DNA of 64,000 bases from Tubiluchus corallicola (lineage: Eukaryota > Priapulida > Priapulimorpha > Priapulimorphida > Tubiluchidae), in assembly GCA_030141605.1 (NCBI GenBank), contig JAQGDQ010000243.1:211001-275000 (forward strand), read 5' to 3'. The position numbers and the translations under genes are program-made. The notes below the pieces were generated by a model. The model saw only the letters and a program-made list of their open reading frames with translations, made no database searches and was not told the origin of the DNA. Numbering within the stretch: position 1 is the stretch's first letter; each line of letters starts with the position of its first letter. Shown here piece by piece: positions 1-12,047 of this stretch.

Positions 1-268
1 CAAGCAGATGTTTAACATTTAGAACGGTATATTATTTGCAGTTTTACTTTTGTGATTAAAGGAACAATTCTTAAATTAGTATAATTCGAAGCATTTATAT
101 TTGTATTTACGCTCTATGCAGTATGGCAGTATTAGATGTAATTATTTTGTTGTTGTTATTTCAGCCTATTCATTGTTGCAATATCATAAATAAACCACTT
201 TGATTGATTCAGCAAAAACTTCCATAGTTATTTATGATCAGGCGTTCTAAATGTTAAACATCTGCTTG
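1..268. mobile_element. MITE-like element with 26-bp terminal inverted repeats
   Basis: The first 26 bases of the window (starting CAAGCAGATGTTTAAC) are the exact reverse complement of positions 243-268. The 216 bp between them have no coding potential. This is the form of a short non-autonomous DNA transposon. The left end coincides with the window edge, so the inverted repeat may extend outward and a target-site duplication cannot be checked. The superfamily is not identified. Confidence 0.6.
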
Positions 269-453
269 ACACTGCATGGAGTTCTTATTGTTAAATGTGT
301 TAAAAATTGCCTCCTGGCAAACAGCAATATGGGTGCTCTTCATATGCTGAAATCTTCGAGATCCTCTAGTAATACTCATTGATTAAAGAGCCAAAATGAT
401 TTTACAAGGAAGGGTTTGCTTAAAATTGCGAAGGGACCCTTGTTTTGTTACAG

Positions 454-551
454 AAAATTTAAAATTCTATGTCACAGCTGAAACTACAAAAGTCACTTTT
501 GATTCATCTAAAGTTACCAAACATTTGGTCAGAAAAACTTATACAATATAG
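454..551 (+). CDS. Candidate terminal coding exon, unrecognised protein
   Basis: A pyrimidine-rich acceptor ending in TTACAG at 453 is followed by an open stretch that, read with two bases completing a codon, gives about 32 residues containing KFYVTAETTKVTF and ends at TAG 549-551. The alternating beta-like composition looks coding rather than random AT-rich sequence. No matching upstream exon is visible: the 268-bp MITE lies just upstream and the window begins there. I do not recognise the family. It could be a chance ORF. Confidence 0.25.
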
Positions 552-1077
552 CACCTCTGTAAGAATTACACATGTTACTTACAGTAGTCACAAAAAAATT
601 AAACCGGTGAGCAGCAATTGCAAAGAATATACTTGCTTTGCATATGACGAATGAGAGTTCAAGTTCCGAGAGTCGTACCAAACACTCAAAAAGTTTGTAA
701 GCTTTTAGACCAACTTTTCGTGTTTTCTTATATCCACTAACTGAAATTGTCTACTACCACTAGCTGTGACGTATCGACAGTCAACTTCGCTAAATGCTTT
801 CAAGCAAGTGAACTTGTCAAGTCTCTTGCTGGGGGAATATAGCAAAAGGGACCACCCATTAAGTACGTTTATAATTTTGATGCTGCCAAAACATCAGCGC
901 AAAACAAATTTTTCCTCAGATAATCTAATCAAAGATGACTATATTTAGTACATTGGATTTTTGAAACCATACATGCTCACTGTTTAAGTTAGCCTTTGCC
1001 TTTCTCCGAAACAATATACTACTTATACTAGCAAAGCTTATGTGAGAATTGATTACTATGTCTGACTTTGTTTTCAG

Positions 1078-4000
1078 CATGCAAAGCATTTCAATGACTT
1101 TTGGGGACGACCTGGTGGAGGTGCACCATCAAACAACTTTCTTGGTGCAAGGCGCACTGGGATGCGAGACATCGTTTCCACGCCTGCAGTGAGTTTTCAC
1201 TAATATGTACACTATTGTACAGTATTATAGTCACATTTACAAGGCTCAGTTATTATATATATATATATATAGATGATATTTAAAATTCTTCATTGCCATT
1301 GTTATACATATACAGACATCATATATATATATATATATTTCTCAAGCAGTTTTGCTGTTCATTTTTACAGTGAAAATTTGGGTAAAAGTCTGATCAAAAA
1401 CATTGCAAGGTGTGGCAATATCACACATATATATATATATATATAAGTAAAGCAATTATGTATAATCAGTTGAAAACCGCTGTTTGCAATAGTGTTAAAA
1501 ACAAAATACCAATACAAGTGACATCAAATACGAACATTTCAATATAAGACTATATCCACGTATTACAAACAATATCATACAATACATACAACTATATAAT
1601 ACAAATTTCAATGACCCAAAGACGTAAAAAGCACTTTTTTCGTTTAACTGACTCATTAGGATTGTTTACACTATTTGGGAATATAATGACAGCATTACAA
1701 TTACATTGGCGATTTCCTAAATCCCACAACAAAGAAATAAGAAATTCACATAAAAATTTTGGTACCTTCGAATGAAAGAGAAAAATTTATAATGTAACAC
1801 ACTTTTCTCTGGGTAGATCGTAACTGAGTGGATAGGCACGCACGGTTTCACGAAGGTGGCATGATTTCGATACAAGCTCGATAAACCTTCGTTTACTTCG
1901 AAACTAAATCATTTACTATTAATAATATCATTTTCATTAATACTATCTACTTTTAGAACGAAGAATCTACGCAAGAGATCGATAAAATAAGACGTACCAA
2001 CAGCAGAGCGTCAAATAATTATCAGTTGACATCGGCAAGATCAGAACCTGTACGTTGGCTTTTATAATAATTAGTTAATTAATTTGTATAGCACAACCCA
2101 GTAATGTATCGTTTTGTCTAACTGCACGACAGGGACGGAACTAGATGTGGCAAGCAGGGGGGGGGGCACAAAAATTTTCTGGGAGGGCGAGGTATCCGAA
2201 ATGGTTAAATAATGGTTAAGCCAATTTTTAACCCCTTTTATACTGCATGCAGGCCTATAATTAGTGGACAAAGCAATAATGAGAAAATTAACTCTCAGTT
2301 AACCTAATGTTATTAATGTGCCTCTAACTTTATTTACAGAAATTTATCACACACAAGTTTTAAGAAAATAATACGCAGGAAATAATGTCAAAATGAAATG
2401 TGGAACGATACTTCCTTGGACAAAAAGTCTAAAGTTTTCAAAAAGTCTCAAATTTCAGCATATAGCTATGCACACAGACCTGTTGGCCTGTGTGTAGAGC
2501 CTGTCACTGTGTGTGGTCCCTGTAGGCCTACACTGTGATAGGCACCTCTATGCACACTGAGTTTTGTCTGCACGCACACTGAAGCTACCAAACATTTTTT
2601 TATCTAATTCTAATTCATATTGAAAATGATTACATGCGAACTGCAAAAATTTGTCCGATTTTGCAGGGGGGCGCCCCCCTAGTTCCGCCCCTGCTGCACG
2701 AAAAGTTCTTTGGCGAGGATAAGGAAAGCTGAAAATTACGAGTCACTGTATATTCGAACGCAAGATTCTCTTACGTCCATTAGATTTAATTGAACTGCAG
2801 TTCTTTACTTTCAGTCAGTTAACTCAATCTATTTTTTAAGAAATGCATTAATTTTTTGTACTTTATGGACTAAACCTTCTGAGAATAGAGAAAAATCACC
2901 ATTAGTCTCTATTTGACTATTGACTGTCCGAGATCTTTCGCGCCTAGGGTAGTTTGTATAAATTATTAGCCCTCAATTTTAATTACTATTGCTAACATAT
3001 TTTGGCTGGCATTTTGAAACCAAACACTTTAAAGTGGTATTAATAATTTGCATAATGATTAAGGCATCTTACAGGACCAGAATGACAGACCTGAGGCTAG
3101 CTGTAATTTATTGTCCAAAACAATAAACAATAAACTGTGAAGAAGGCCCACCGTATTTCTACGTTTGATCCATTGAATGTCAGTTCTTCAGCGCATTGAT
3201 CACCACGTCCAGTCTAGACTCCTTTATTTTATAACCGCACTGCCTTAGATTCGAAATAATTAATTTTATGGTGTAAAATATGCGCTTGTGTTCTTGACAA
3301 GATTATAAGAATCTAAAGCTCAAACAGGCATGAGAAGCCATTGGACCAAAGGGGTATAAAAATGACCAGCGAAAAAACTCAAGTTCACTTCAGATTAATT
3401 GAATTTTTCAATTCAATCAATTTTATTTCCTCAACATTCATTTTACGTAACAATTTATAATAGTAGCAAATTTCGATAATATTAGAGTAGGAGCAGCGAA
3501 AGACTCATTGGTCACTAACTCAGTTGTTCCAAATGGTATAATTTCGTTTGAAAATGATTTGCGGTGATTATCGCGTGTTTTCTTTTTGAGTAATTAACAG
3601 ATAATTTGTTGGCTTTCATCCAAATTGATATTTTCTCTAGTTCCTCATTCGTTCGTAGCTGAAGGCGGTTCATGTCTGAATCATTAGGATAAATTTGTGT
3701 CGTCTGCAAAAAGACGTGAATTGAAATTTGAGACAAGCGGCATATCATTCGTGTAAATAAGAAACAATAATGGTCCTAATGTCGAGCCTTGTGGTACTCC
3801 ACAGTTCATCGTAAGAAGGAGGGATGAATTGTTTTGCACAACTGCATATTGTTGTCTATTAGTTGGGTGATTTGTTGATAATTTTGATGTGTTTCCCCTA
3901 AAGCCATAATCATTCGTAATGGCTATGCTTGTGTAAAATTATGTAATGGGAGAACGAATCAAATGCTTTGGATAAGTCGAGAAAAGATTACATCAGATTA

Positions 4001-4806
4001 GATGTGAATTCATAATTCAATTCAATTCAATTTATTTATCTCTTTATAATACTACAATAAAACATGATTAATAAAAGAATCGCTAATAAGTTTTGAAGAA
4101 TGGTTAAAATGTATAGATAGATCTAGAACTAGAGAAAGGACAGCGAAAAGACTATAAAGTCACCTAGTCTGCTATCCTTTACCGAATATAGATACAATGA
4201 TTTTTAGACACTGGTGGGCATTAATGTTATCAGTTTAATTTAGAAAACATTAATGATTTTAAAATCATGACATTTGCTATATAATTAAGTAATCCGGAGT
4301 AAAGAAAATACATGTACTTTAATTAGCGGGCAACAAAATAAGGTCAAGATTGTTATGAAATGATAAAACCATTTTGGGTTAATAATGCAATTAATCAACA
4401 ACAGGAATTAAATACATTTTGATTTGAGTTCAACTTCATTATTTCTAGGCTTATTGATTAAGAACAATCTACTGACTTGGACAATAATACTAAATAATAT
4501 AATTCTCAATATACTGATAAGACAAACATTTAGCTATACAGTTTTTTTTAGTAATTTTATAAAGGTGAGGTAAGACTTGTGCAATCTGTCAACAACACCT
4601 GAAACTTTACTCATAAGATAGTATTGTAGTATGGCTTTAATAATTACTCTGCTGCAAAGAAGAGAAGAAAATGATTAGTTTTAGCTGTTTTTTCTAATTG
4701 TTTATTTACCATATTTAACAGTGACTAAAAACTATACAGCTGCTTTCGTGCAATTTTGCAGATAATGTACACACCTAGACCACCATGGGCGGTTGTCTCG
4801 GGCTAA
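1078..4806 (+). CDS. Small spliced gene with GRPGGGAP motif, 5' end not found
   Basis: Three exons fit together in phase 0. Exon A is 1078-1188 (after TTTTCAG, donor GTGAGT), exon B is 1957-2049 (after TTTTAG, donor GTACGT) and exon C is 4762-4806 (after TTTTGCAG), ending in TAA. Together they encode 82 residues. Exon A carries HFNDFWGRPGGGAP followed by an Arg-rich stretch, exon B is polar and Ser/Arg rich, and the last exon reads IMYTPRPPWAVVSG. Short Gly/Pro/Arg proteins of this kind occur among microtubule-associated ciliary proteins, but that is only an impression and I cannot name a family. The start codon must lie in an upstream exon that I could not identify; an ATG exon near 650-696 has the wrong phase. 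Intron 2 contains a hAT-type MITE and a LINE fragment. Confidence 0.55.
1254..1445. repeat. Three (TA)n microsatellite tracts
   Basis: Pure TA dinucleotide runs of about 18-20 bp lie near 1254-1271, 1321-1338 and 1425-1445, inside intron 1 of the small spliced gene. Confidence 0.9.
2122..2701. mobile_element. hAT-type MITE with 8-bp target-site duplication
   Basis: The element runs 2130-2693. It begins CAGGGACGGAACTAG and ends CTAGTTCCGCCCCTG, which are inverted copies differing at one base. It is flanked on both sides by the same 8 bp, CTGCACGA (2122-2129 and 2694-2701). The CAGGG(N)CGGAACTAG terminus and 8-bp duplication are hallmarks of the hAT superfamily. No transposase is encoded, so it is non-autonomous. 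It lies in intron 2 of the small spliced gene. Confidence 0.9.
2702..3404. other. No gene seen
   Basis: AT-rich intronic sequence between the hAT MITE and a LINE relic. I see no exon-like stretch or clear repeat. Confidence 0.5.
3405..4036 (-). pseudogene. Decayed non-LTR retrotransposon, reverse transcriptase fragment
   Basis: Read on the minus strand, separate frames give FLDLSKAFDS, then GVPQGSTLGPLLFLIY, then the catalytic box FADDTNLS, then LEKISIWMKANKLSVNYSK. These are consecutive landmarks of a CR1/Jockey-type LINE reverse transcriptase. They are split by frameshifts and a stop, so the copy is dead. The AATTCAATC-rich sequence near 3408-3425 looks like its 3' tail. A second (AATTC)n tract at 4018-4036 is probably the tail of another LINE end. 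Confidence 0.8.
4037..4761. other. No gene seen
   Basis: AT-rich sequence, probably retroelement 3' remnants followed by the distal part of the intron ending at 4761. No coding stretch is supported. Confidence 0.4.
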
Positions 4807-5924
4807 AATGTTCACAGCAACTGTTGATTTGCATCTGACGACGAATGAAGTTTCAAATTTAACCCCATTTCTAATTTTATTTCTCACAATCTATTACGTT
4901 ATTCTTAAAAATATTAATTATATAATTTATGTAATGTATACTTATTTTATGGCACTGTGACTGATATTGTAAAAGTGCTTACCCATTGTGTAGTTGTGTC
5001 AAAAATAAAAATCGTTTTTGAAATATAAATAATTCAAAAATACATGTTTTTATATACAAAGAAAGTTACATACACAGTTAGTTATGTGCACAGCTCTACT
5101 GTCAATTCCCTTTGCTTGGGTGCATGTAAGTGTTTGTAGATCGTGTTTTGCATTAAATTTAATATTCTTGCCGTTAGATGGCGCGAGAACCAAGCTAACT
5201 ACACAATTTGTATTATCATTAATGAGAAAGACCGGGCATGAGAAAGTGATTGGTTGAAAAATGTATTAAGAGAACAGAAAATGTAAGATTATTTTTATTG
5301 CAACCTCTTAGCATGCAAGCATGGTCATATTAGCAAACCGTTGCTCAGTTCTTAGTAATTGTGTTACAGTTTGTAGAGCTGACAAACTTCTAACTTCGTT
5401 TAAAAACACATTTATTAAAACTGATTTTAAAAAAGTAGCATTTAACAAAATAGAGCAAAACAAATTTCCTCGCCATAACTCTGGCGTTCTGTTAATCTGC
5501 ACACTTTCTTTTTGCTCTCCTCTGCTCCGTCTTCCTAATTTGCCCAACTAGTTCACTAATCAAGCCATATTACATCTATGACTCAAGTACAGCTTAGTCA
5601 AGCGCAACAATTGTAATAGCATTTGGAATGCAAAAAAACTTTCTCGAAAAAATCCCTAAATCATTTTCATGCTCGTTTATATCATGTCACTTTATCCGTG
5701 TGATGTGGTACTCGGAGCTAATTCTGTCTTTCTAATATAAGAAGTGGCAGTTCCCACTGTTGAATTCCTGTCAAAATACAAGACTAATTGCTATAACGTC
5801 AAATTAATGTTGTTCATAAATCAGAATCAAGACTTTATGGCTGAAATCAGCATATAAAAACGCATTAAGACAGTAATTTCACACCAGTAGTGTTACCATT
5901 AGTAAATATATGACAAAACAATAT
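4807..5924. other. No gene seen
   Basis: Intergenic sequence downstream of the stop at 4804-4806. AATAAA-like sequences such as the one near 5004 could serve as a polyadenylation signal for that gene. Open frames on both strands at about 5308-5551 overlap each other and resemble nothing recognisable. Confidence 0.4.
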
Positions 5925-5929
5925 AGCAG

Positions 5930-6497
5930 GTTTTTTAGCTGGTTCTATGGCTTGTTGAAGAGCTATCTTCACTGGAACATCATCAGGTAGTCTAAGCATA
6001 TGCCCAATCCATCTTAAACGGCGTCTTTTTATTTTTCTTGTTCAAGGTTCTTTTATTTTTTCATATAGATCTTTGTTTGAAATTTTCTTTGGCCATCTAA
6101 TACCCAAAATGTTTCTGTAATTTCGCCTTTGAAACGCATCGATTTCAGCTTTATGATTTGCTTTTAATGTCCAGAGCTCAGACTTATACAGAAATACAGT
6201 TTCAACTAAGGCTGAGAATATTCTAATTTTTGTTTCCAAAGAAATCTTCCTGTTCTCAAAAACTTTTGTAAGTTTTGACTAAGCTGATAATGCCATTATC
6301 TTCCGTCTTGATATCTCATCTTCTGTTGCCGAGATACTTGCAGGAGGACAAATGTTAACATATTTAGATTTTGCACAGAAAGATTTAAACACTTCAGCAT
6401 TGATCCTTAGAAATAAATGCACTTGGGCCATTGTGGCGAGCAGGGAGTCCTGGCATAGGGAGGTGAGCAGAATCATGTCACTGGACGTGTAATTCAT
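5930..6497 (-). pseudogene. Decayed LINE reverse transcriptase C-terminus
   Basis: On the minus strand one frame runs from a degraded catalytic box (YTSSDMILLTS, normally YADDxxLL) through KIRIFSALVETVFLY and FQRRNYRNILGIRWPKKIS to 6042. The adjacent sequence in another frame gives MLRLPDDVP. These are conserved C-terminal landmarks of endonuclease-reverse transcriptase LINEs. An in-frame TAG near 6275 and at least one frameshift show that it is a pseudogene. A short GAT repeat lies at 6501-6511. Confidence 0.75.
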
Positions 6498-6511
6498 TGG
6501 ATGATGATGAT

Positions 6512-9500
6512 GAAAACAAAATAAACTATTTACAATCTTTTTTGGTTACATTATAATACTATATTTATTAGGAAAATAACACAAGAATGTGTCATATGTT
6601 TTGTGTTATAGACGAAGCACCAGAGCAAAGACAATCACAGATATGTTCTACAAATCATATCAAAATGATAGCAAAAATCATAATTTAGTTCCAAAAAATA
6701 TAAACTGATCTGTGAGCTTCACAAAAAAATACAGGTCTCATAGAAAGTTACCATGGTTACCAATAAACATTACTACTAGCTACATTCGCAACCGACAACG
6801 AAAGCAGAAAGCTACCAGATGATTACTACAAAGGTGTATTTATATTTAGTACAAATACTGTACTATAATAAAAAAAAAATTAATAATTTATGCGGGCTGT
6901 CTTACTGCAAAAGTAGGCTATTTTTACTAGGTATCTTCGATGTGTTAAGATCAGCAAAACTACAAGATTATTTGTTAAAAATGGACACCGTACATTTTTT
7001 CTCTCAGGTAGACTCTTCTTCAACTGCAAAACTTAAAATATAAAATTACAAAAATACAACATGATGATAAAAGATTTCTTCCTATTGAAAAATAAATCAT
7101 GTTATAATCAACCACGTCTATGGCAAGTAGAAGCTAAACAAAATATTGATAGTCTTTTCTTTTATAGTATAAGGCGAATATAGGGGGCAAAGCAGAAGTG
7201 AAAGTGCTTTACCGGTATTGGACACACATCTTTATTGTGCTTTGGACTAGTTACTGCATCAATAAAATTCCGCAGGTCCTACTCAATAACAAAATATATT
7301 TGATTCCTTTGACTATGCTGTTTACCTTCTGAAACTCAAAAAATGATAAAAGATGTTTAGATAATTTTACTGTGAAAACCTGTGTTAGCAAACAAGTTCA
7401 GATATCACTAGGTAGATTCGGCATTGTTTTGAAATAAACAGTCAAGTTAAATAATCCACACAAATGGCACAAAATAGTGATAATTAACTAGGTCTTTGTC
7501 AACTAACTGTTCAAATATTGATTGATGTTTAGTTTAGTGCCCTAACTGCAAACTCAAAGTCAACAAAAATGATCTTACTAGAAACAAGGGTCAAAATTTG
7601 TATATTATCTACATAAGCCTGAATCAATATTACAGCAAGGGCACAATATTCTGAACTTTGGATAGTTGGTAGTAGGTGCAGAAAATTCGTATGCACTAAG
7701 GGCTGTCACGATCTACAATTAAGATTATGTATCAGAAATCTAATAAAAAATCGTATACAATTGCCATTAAACAGTAGAGATTGATTGCTATGAATATACT
7801 ATTAGATTTTAAAAAGGTTCTCTGACAGACTAATTGAACTTGATAGTGTTATTAGAAATTTTGCAAACAAAAAAAAACAGAAAGGCACATTTTTATTAAT
7901 ACTTTAGTTAAATGTTAAATTTGTTTTTTGGCTTTTTTTAAGAAAAGTATTTTCCTTTGAAAGAAATTATTATGAATGTATAAAAAGCATTTTACTATGA
8001 AAACAACCAAAAAAGGTGATTGGTGAATGTAACTGTAAATACTGATTTATGTTGCTGCATTAACAGAATATGTTTTTTACATTATATTATACCTGATCAC
8101 GGAAATAAAGCTTTTACGAGGGCTTAAAGTAAATTTACCGGACATTAAATCCTCAAGTTTGCCAAAAAATGCCTGCCTTGGGGCCCCAAAGGGGTCCTCT
8201 ACTGCCTTGCAAAATTTCTCTTGGAGGCCCCTGCTGTCTCTGGAATCAGGAGAAACTGTCAAAAAAGGTTCTGGTGGAAAAATTTTGATTTTTCTGCAAG
8301 AAAATTGCTTTTAACAAATCAAAAGAAGCTGTCAAGTTGGTTCCTGGTGGACAAATTTAGATTTTTCTAATGTACTTCAAAGGAATTTTGCAACACTGTA
8401 ATCTAAGGAAGTGTAAAGGGAAACTCTGTTGCACAAGAATACTAGTTGACTAGATCTTGGTGACGTTTTATGAATGTCACTAGTTAGATCATTAAGGTAT
8501 GATGGTGTTCATTGCCAATAATCCAGCTGTTTGACAAAAATCATTGTCATTTCTTAAATAGAAAATTACTTTCATAAGAGTTACATAGCTTCTTCAGCAT
8601 GGTTGATTACATTGGACAGACAAAATCTGGGCAAGAACCAATATGATGCATGCAAGAAATAGCACTCCCCCTTGGAAAAAAATCATGCTAAGCTTCTGTT
8701 AGAAAGCTGCTGGGCCAGACGAATACATGATTAAGCAAAGTTCCATTGCAAAAATGATCAAGCACATCATAATAAATACCACTAATTACCTATTAATGAA
8801 CTTAATCTAGCCTTACACTATCATTACTAACATTACTATGCAACATTTTACACAGGCTCACCGGAAGTTAAATTCTAATACATTTGCCTAGAAACAGAAA
8901 AGTGTCGTTACAAATAACAAGCAACTGTCTGTATAAAATAAAGACTTTCAACTATCAACATAATTAATAATTTTGTCTCACATTTAACACCAGCATCCTG
9001 AGATACACACAATACCTGCACATAGTAAAAATACTTTAAGCTATAAGTATATTCACCAGCATTGGTTCTAACTATGCTAACCCGCTAAGAGACTTAATCA
9101 CTACAATAATAAGCCCATGTATCAATTAATACTAGCTATAAGAAAACATTTTCAAAACAGGTAAATTTGACAAAACATTAATACAAAAATACTAATAGAC
9201 GACTGCCTCATTTAACCACACTGGTACTTATCAGTCAATAATGACGTCATACGATCAACTGTCATGTGACCCCACATAATATTCAAATTCTGCCAAGAAA
9301 TTAAATTATTCAGCAACTTACCATCTTGACAAAATCGGAATAGTAGTAAACGTTCATTTGAAATTTAACGATACAAGGCAGCACTGGGGCATACACAAAA
9401 ATTAATCTATATCAGATTCTAGACAATAACTAATACGCTGCTTATAATAAAATATAATTATCATTTTCATAAATGCAGATGGACTTGTAGTAGTTATTAG

Positions 9501-11341
9501 TTGTCATCAAAATAAAGATAAAATCATCTTTTTACCAAGCTATAGATATCACTCATGTAGAACATGGCAAGGAAAAGCTACAGTTGAATTGACTACAATC
9601 AAATGTTTGCTTTTTTACACAAACTTATATTAAATTATCACTAAAAACTGCTGTAATAAAAATACTAGTCACACGCTATAAACAGTGTACTAAATTTATA
9701 CGCTCATGACTTATTAAGCCGACTGATCTTACTCCTAACTTAGTAGACAGCTTTTCTACAATCTTAAACTGCCATACATGATTGCTTTAGTTTTTCCTAA
9801 TTATCTCCCATCATCAAAAAAACGGCTTCCTGTTTCAATGCCCAGCTGATGAGCTAAACTACATCTCTTGTTTTGCCAGATGTCTGGCTGTGCATTCTAT
9901 TTCAAGTTAAACAAGCTGATAAAAATTTAAAAATAAAACAACTGCGCAAGAATGTGTCAGCAACTAATGCAGCTGACTCAGCACAAGTGCATAATACTTA
10001 TCTTCCTCTTAGCGCCTGAGGAATTCTTCTCTCACGTTCGACAATGCTTTATGCTTCTTGATAATGCAAAATATTTGAGTAAGTAGTACTAAATGACATT
10101 TTCAGCTGCTTCGTACCTACACAATGTTGTGCAATTTGCAGATCGAGCTCACAAGCACGGTTCAATTCAAATCATTAACATCTTCTGTCAATGGCTCGGC
10201 TATAATCCTAAGTAAACAGCACCAGTTCGTGGTTCATAAAATACATTCATTTTTTTTATGCTTTTCTGGTACTGAATTCTTTCAACAAGTTGCAGACAGG
10301 AAAAAAGCTGCTCACTCTAAGTTAAGCTCACAAAAATTATAATAGCTAAAAGCTTTCAAACCTTAGAAGCATTTCACATTGCGTGCTACTTTTCTTACAT
10401 TAAATAAATTCAACAAAGCTATATCAGTGTTATAAAAAAGTATAAACTAAGTTTCAAACTGATCTTAGTCGTACAGAACCTGCTGCCCTAATGAAACCCA
10501 CCAGATGTTCGGTGGGGACAAGTGACAACTAAAACAAATGAAAAGTTTGAACAGGGACATTACAATTCTTAAAAGAGATCACAAAATTCAATTTGACGTA
10601 AAAATGATATTGTCGTAAGGACTGTATTTAAACGGGAATGAAAATGTATACTAACATTTTCAGCCTACCAACAAATTAAAATTATTTTCTAAAGTAAGGA
10701 AAGCAAATAGCCAAACAAAAATGTACTAAGATACCTAAAACTAAAAATATCTCACTATCTATAAAGGGGTATATAGATGTGAGATCTAAGCAAAAACTGG
10801 TGGAATAACAAGGTGTGATAAGCTATATTCAATGAGAAAAACAAACCATTTGTGATGTATTAGAGACTTAAAATGTACAAATAAAGATTTCAATTGAAAC
10901 CAAAACAAGAGAAAATAAAGCAATGTAACGCAAAATCAGCTGGATCAAGAAGAGTCATTACATGGAAAAACATTTGACATATTTTAACTTTGGTTTTATG
11001 GTCAATAAGGCCTGTTAGGGTAAATGCTTCTGTACAAATAAAATCAGTAAAAGACTTAAGGACACGCTATCTTTTTGTGTGACTAAGCAAGGTTCTTGAA
11101 CTTCGTCTTATCATCAGTCTAGTCTGTTACGCTCACTCAACAAACTTCGACCTGCTATTTGTTGATCTTTCATGTACTAAAATACTAATGCTTCTTTGCA
11201 CTTTCTACTTTATGTACTTTACACAACTTTTATAACTTTCCTTAACTAGCTAATACATTACATAGCTAATATGCAGAAATTTCATGCAATTTCCTGTTCC
11301 ACATTTTATAGCACAGAATTTCTCACAAGCACACTGCATTA
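6512..11341. other. Long stretch without a supported gene
   Basis: AT-rich sequence of nearly 5 kb. The 8262-8077 minus-strand open frame contains a GGGGCCCC palindrome but no recognisable domain. A minus-strand ATG exon-like stretch ending in GTAAGT (9352-9317) has no partner exon. A TGACGTCA octamer is present near 9241. Nothing here can be called a gene. Confidence 0.4.
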
Positions 11342-11734
11342 CTGTATGCTAGGGGTGAGCATTCTCTACCAGAAAGCGAATTCGAATCAAACCAAATTTG
11401 TGACTTTCGAATTCATTGTTTCGAATTTGAAGCGAATTCGAATTGAGATCGAAAGATTTTCGAACCACCAGCAAAAATTAGTCTTACAAAGATCATGCAT
11501 ATCACTAGATTTTGTTCTGGAATAAAACGACTAGTAATTTCTTTAAAATTGTGTGCAGAAATCACAGCTAAATTATGCTAATTGCATGATGTTTCAATCG
11601 TTTAGTGATAAAGAACATGTGTGATTGAAGTGCTGAATTATTCGAATCTATAGTTTTGGATTCGAATCGAGTTCGAACTAAAAAAACTCGTTCGAATCGA
11701 ATTCGAACGTTCGATGCTCACTCCTACTGTATAC
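11342..11734. mobile_element. hAT-type MITE, TAGGGGTGAGCAT family, copy 1
   Basis: The element runs 11350-11726. It starts TAGGGGTGAGCAT and ends with its inverted copy (ATGCTCACTCCTA, one mismatch). It is flanked by CTGTATGC and CTGTATAC, an 8-bp duplication with one change. The interior is rich in TTCGAA repeats. A second copy in inverted orientation lies at 59932-60290 with a perfect 8-bp duplication, which confirms the boundaries. The termini and duplication size indicate hAT. Confidence 0.88.
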
Positions 11735-12047
11735 AACTGCCATGTTTTACTTATTCAGTAAAGCTCAAAAATACTGGATAGGATTGTCACAAATAGCCTT
11801 ATTAATGACACATCTATTCTATGCCATTTGTTTTTTGTAGTTTAACTAGAACATATTTTATATAACTGTAACTCAGATCATTATCATTGGCTTTTTATAT
11901 TTCATCATTCATCATATACAGATGATGAACTTAGTTCAACTGATTTGTGTCCTTCAACCGAATATCGATATATTGTAAGCGATTTGCATACATACTATTA
12001 TTGTCCAATAGCTTCCAGACTTTACATACATCCTCACTGCTTGCACA
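11735..12047. other. No gene seen; 3' flank of the PAQR gene
   Basis: AT-rich sequence directly downstream of the PAQR stop codon on the minus strand, probably including its 3' untranslated region. Confidence 0.4.

Noticed and set aside
5308-5551. Overlapping ORFs on both strands
   Set aside because: No recognisable motif, no splice signals, and each mirrors the other.
8077-8262. 61-aa minus-strand ORF with a GGGGCCCC palindrome
   Set aside because: No family resemblance or splice partner; composition alone is not enough.
9317-9352. Minus-strand first exon reading MNVYYYSDFVKM with a GTAAGT donor
   Set aside because: No downstream exon in phase could be found, so it is not reported as a gene.
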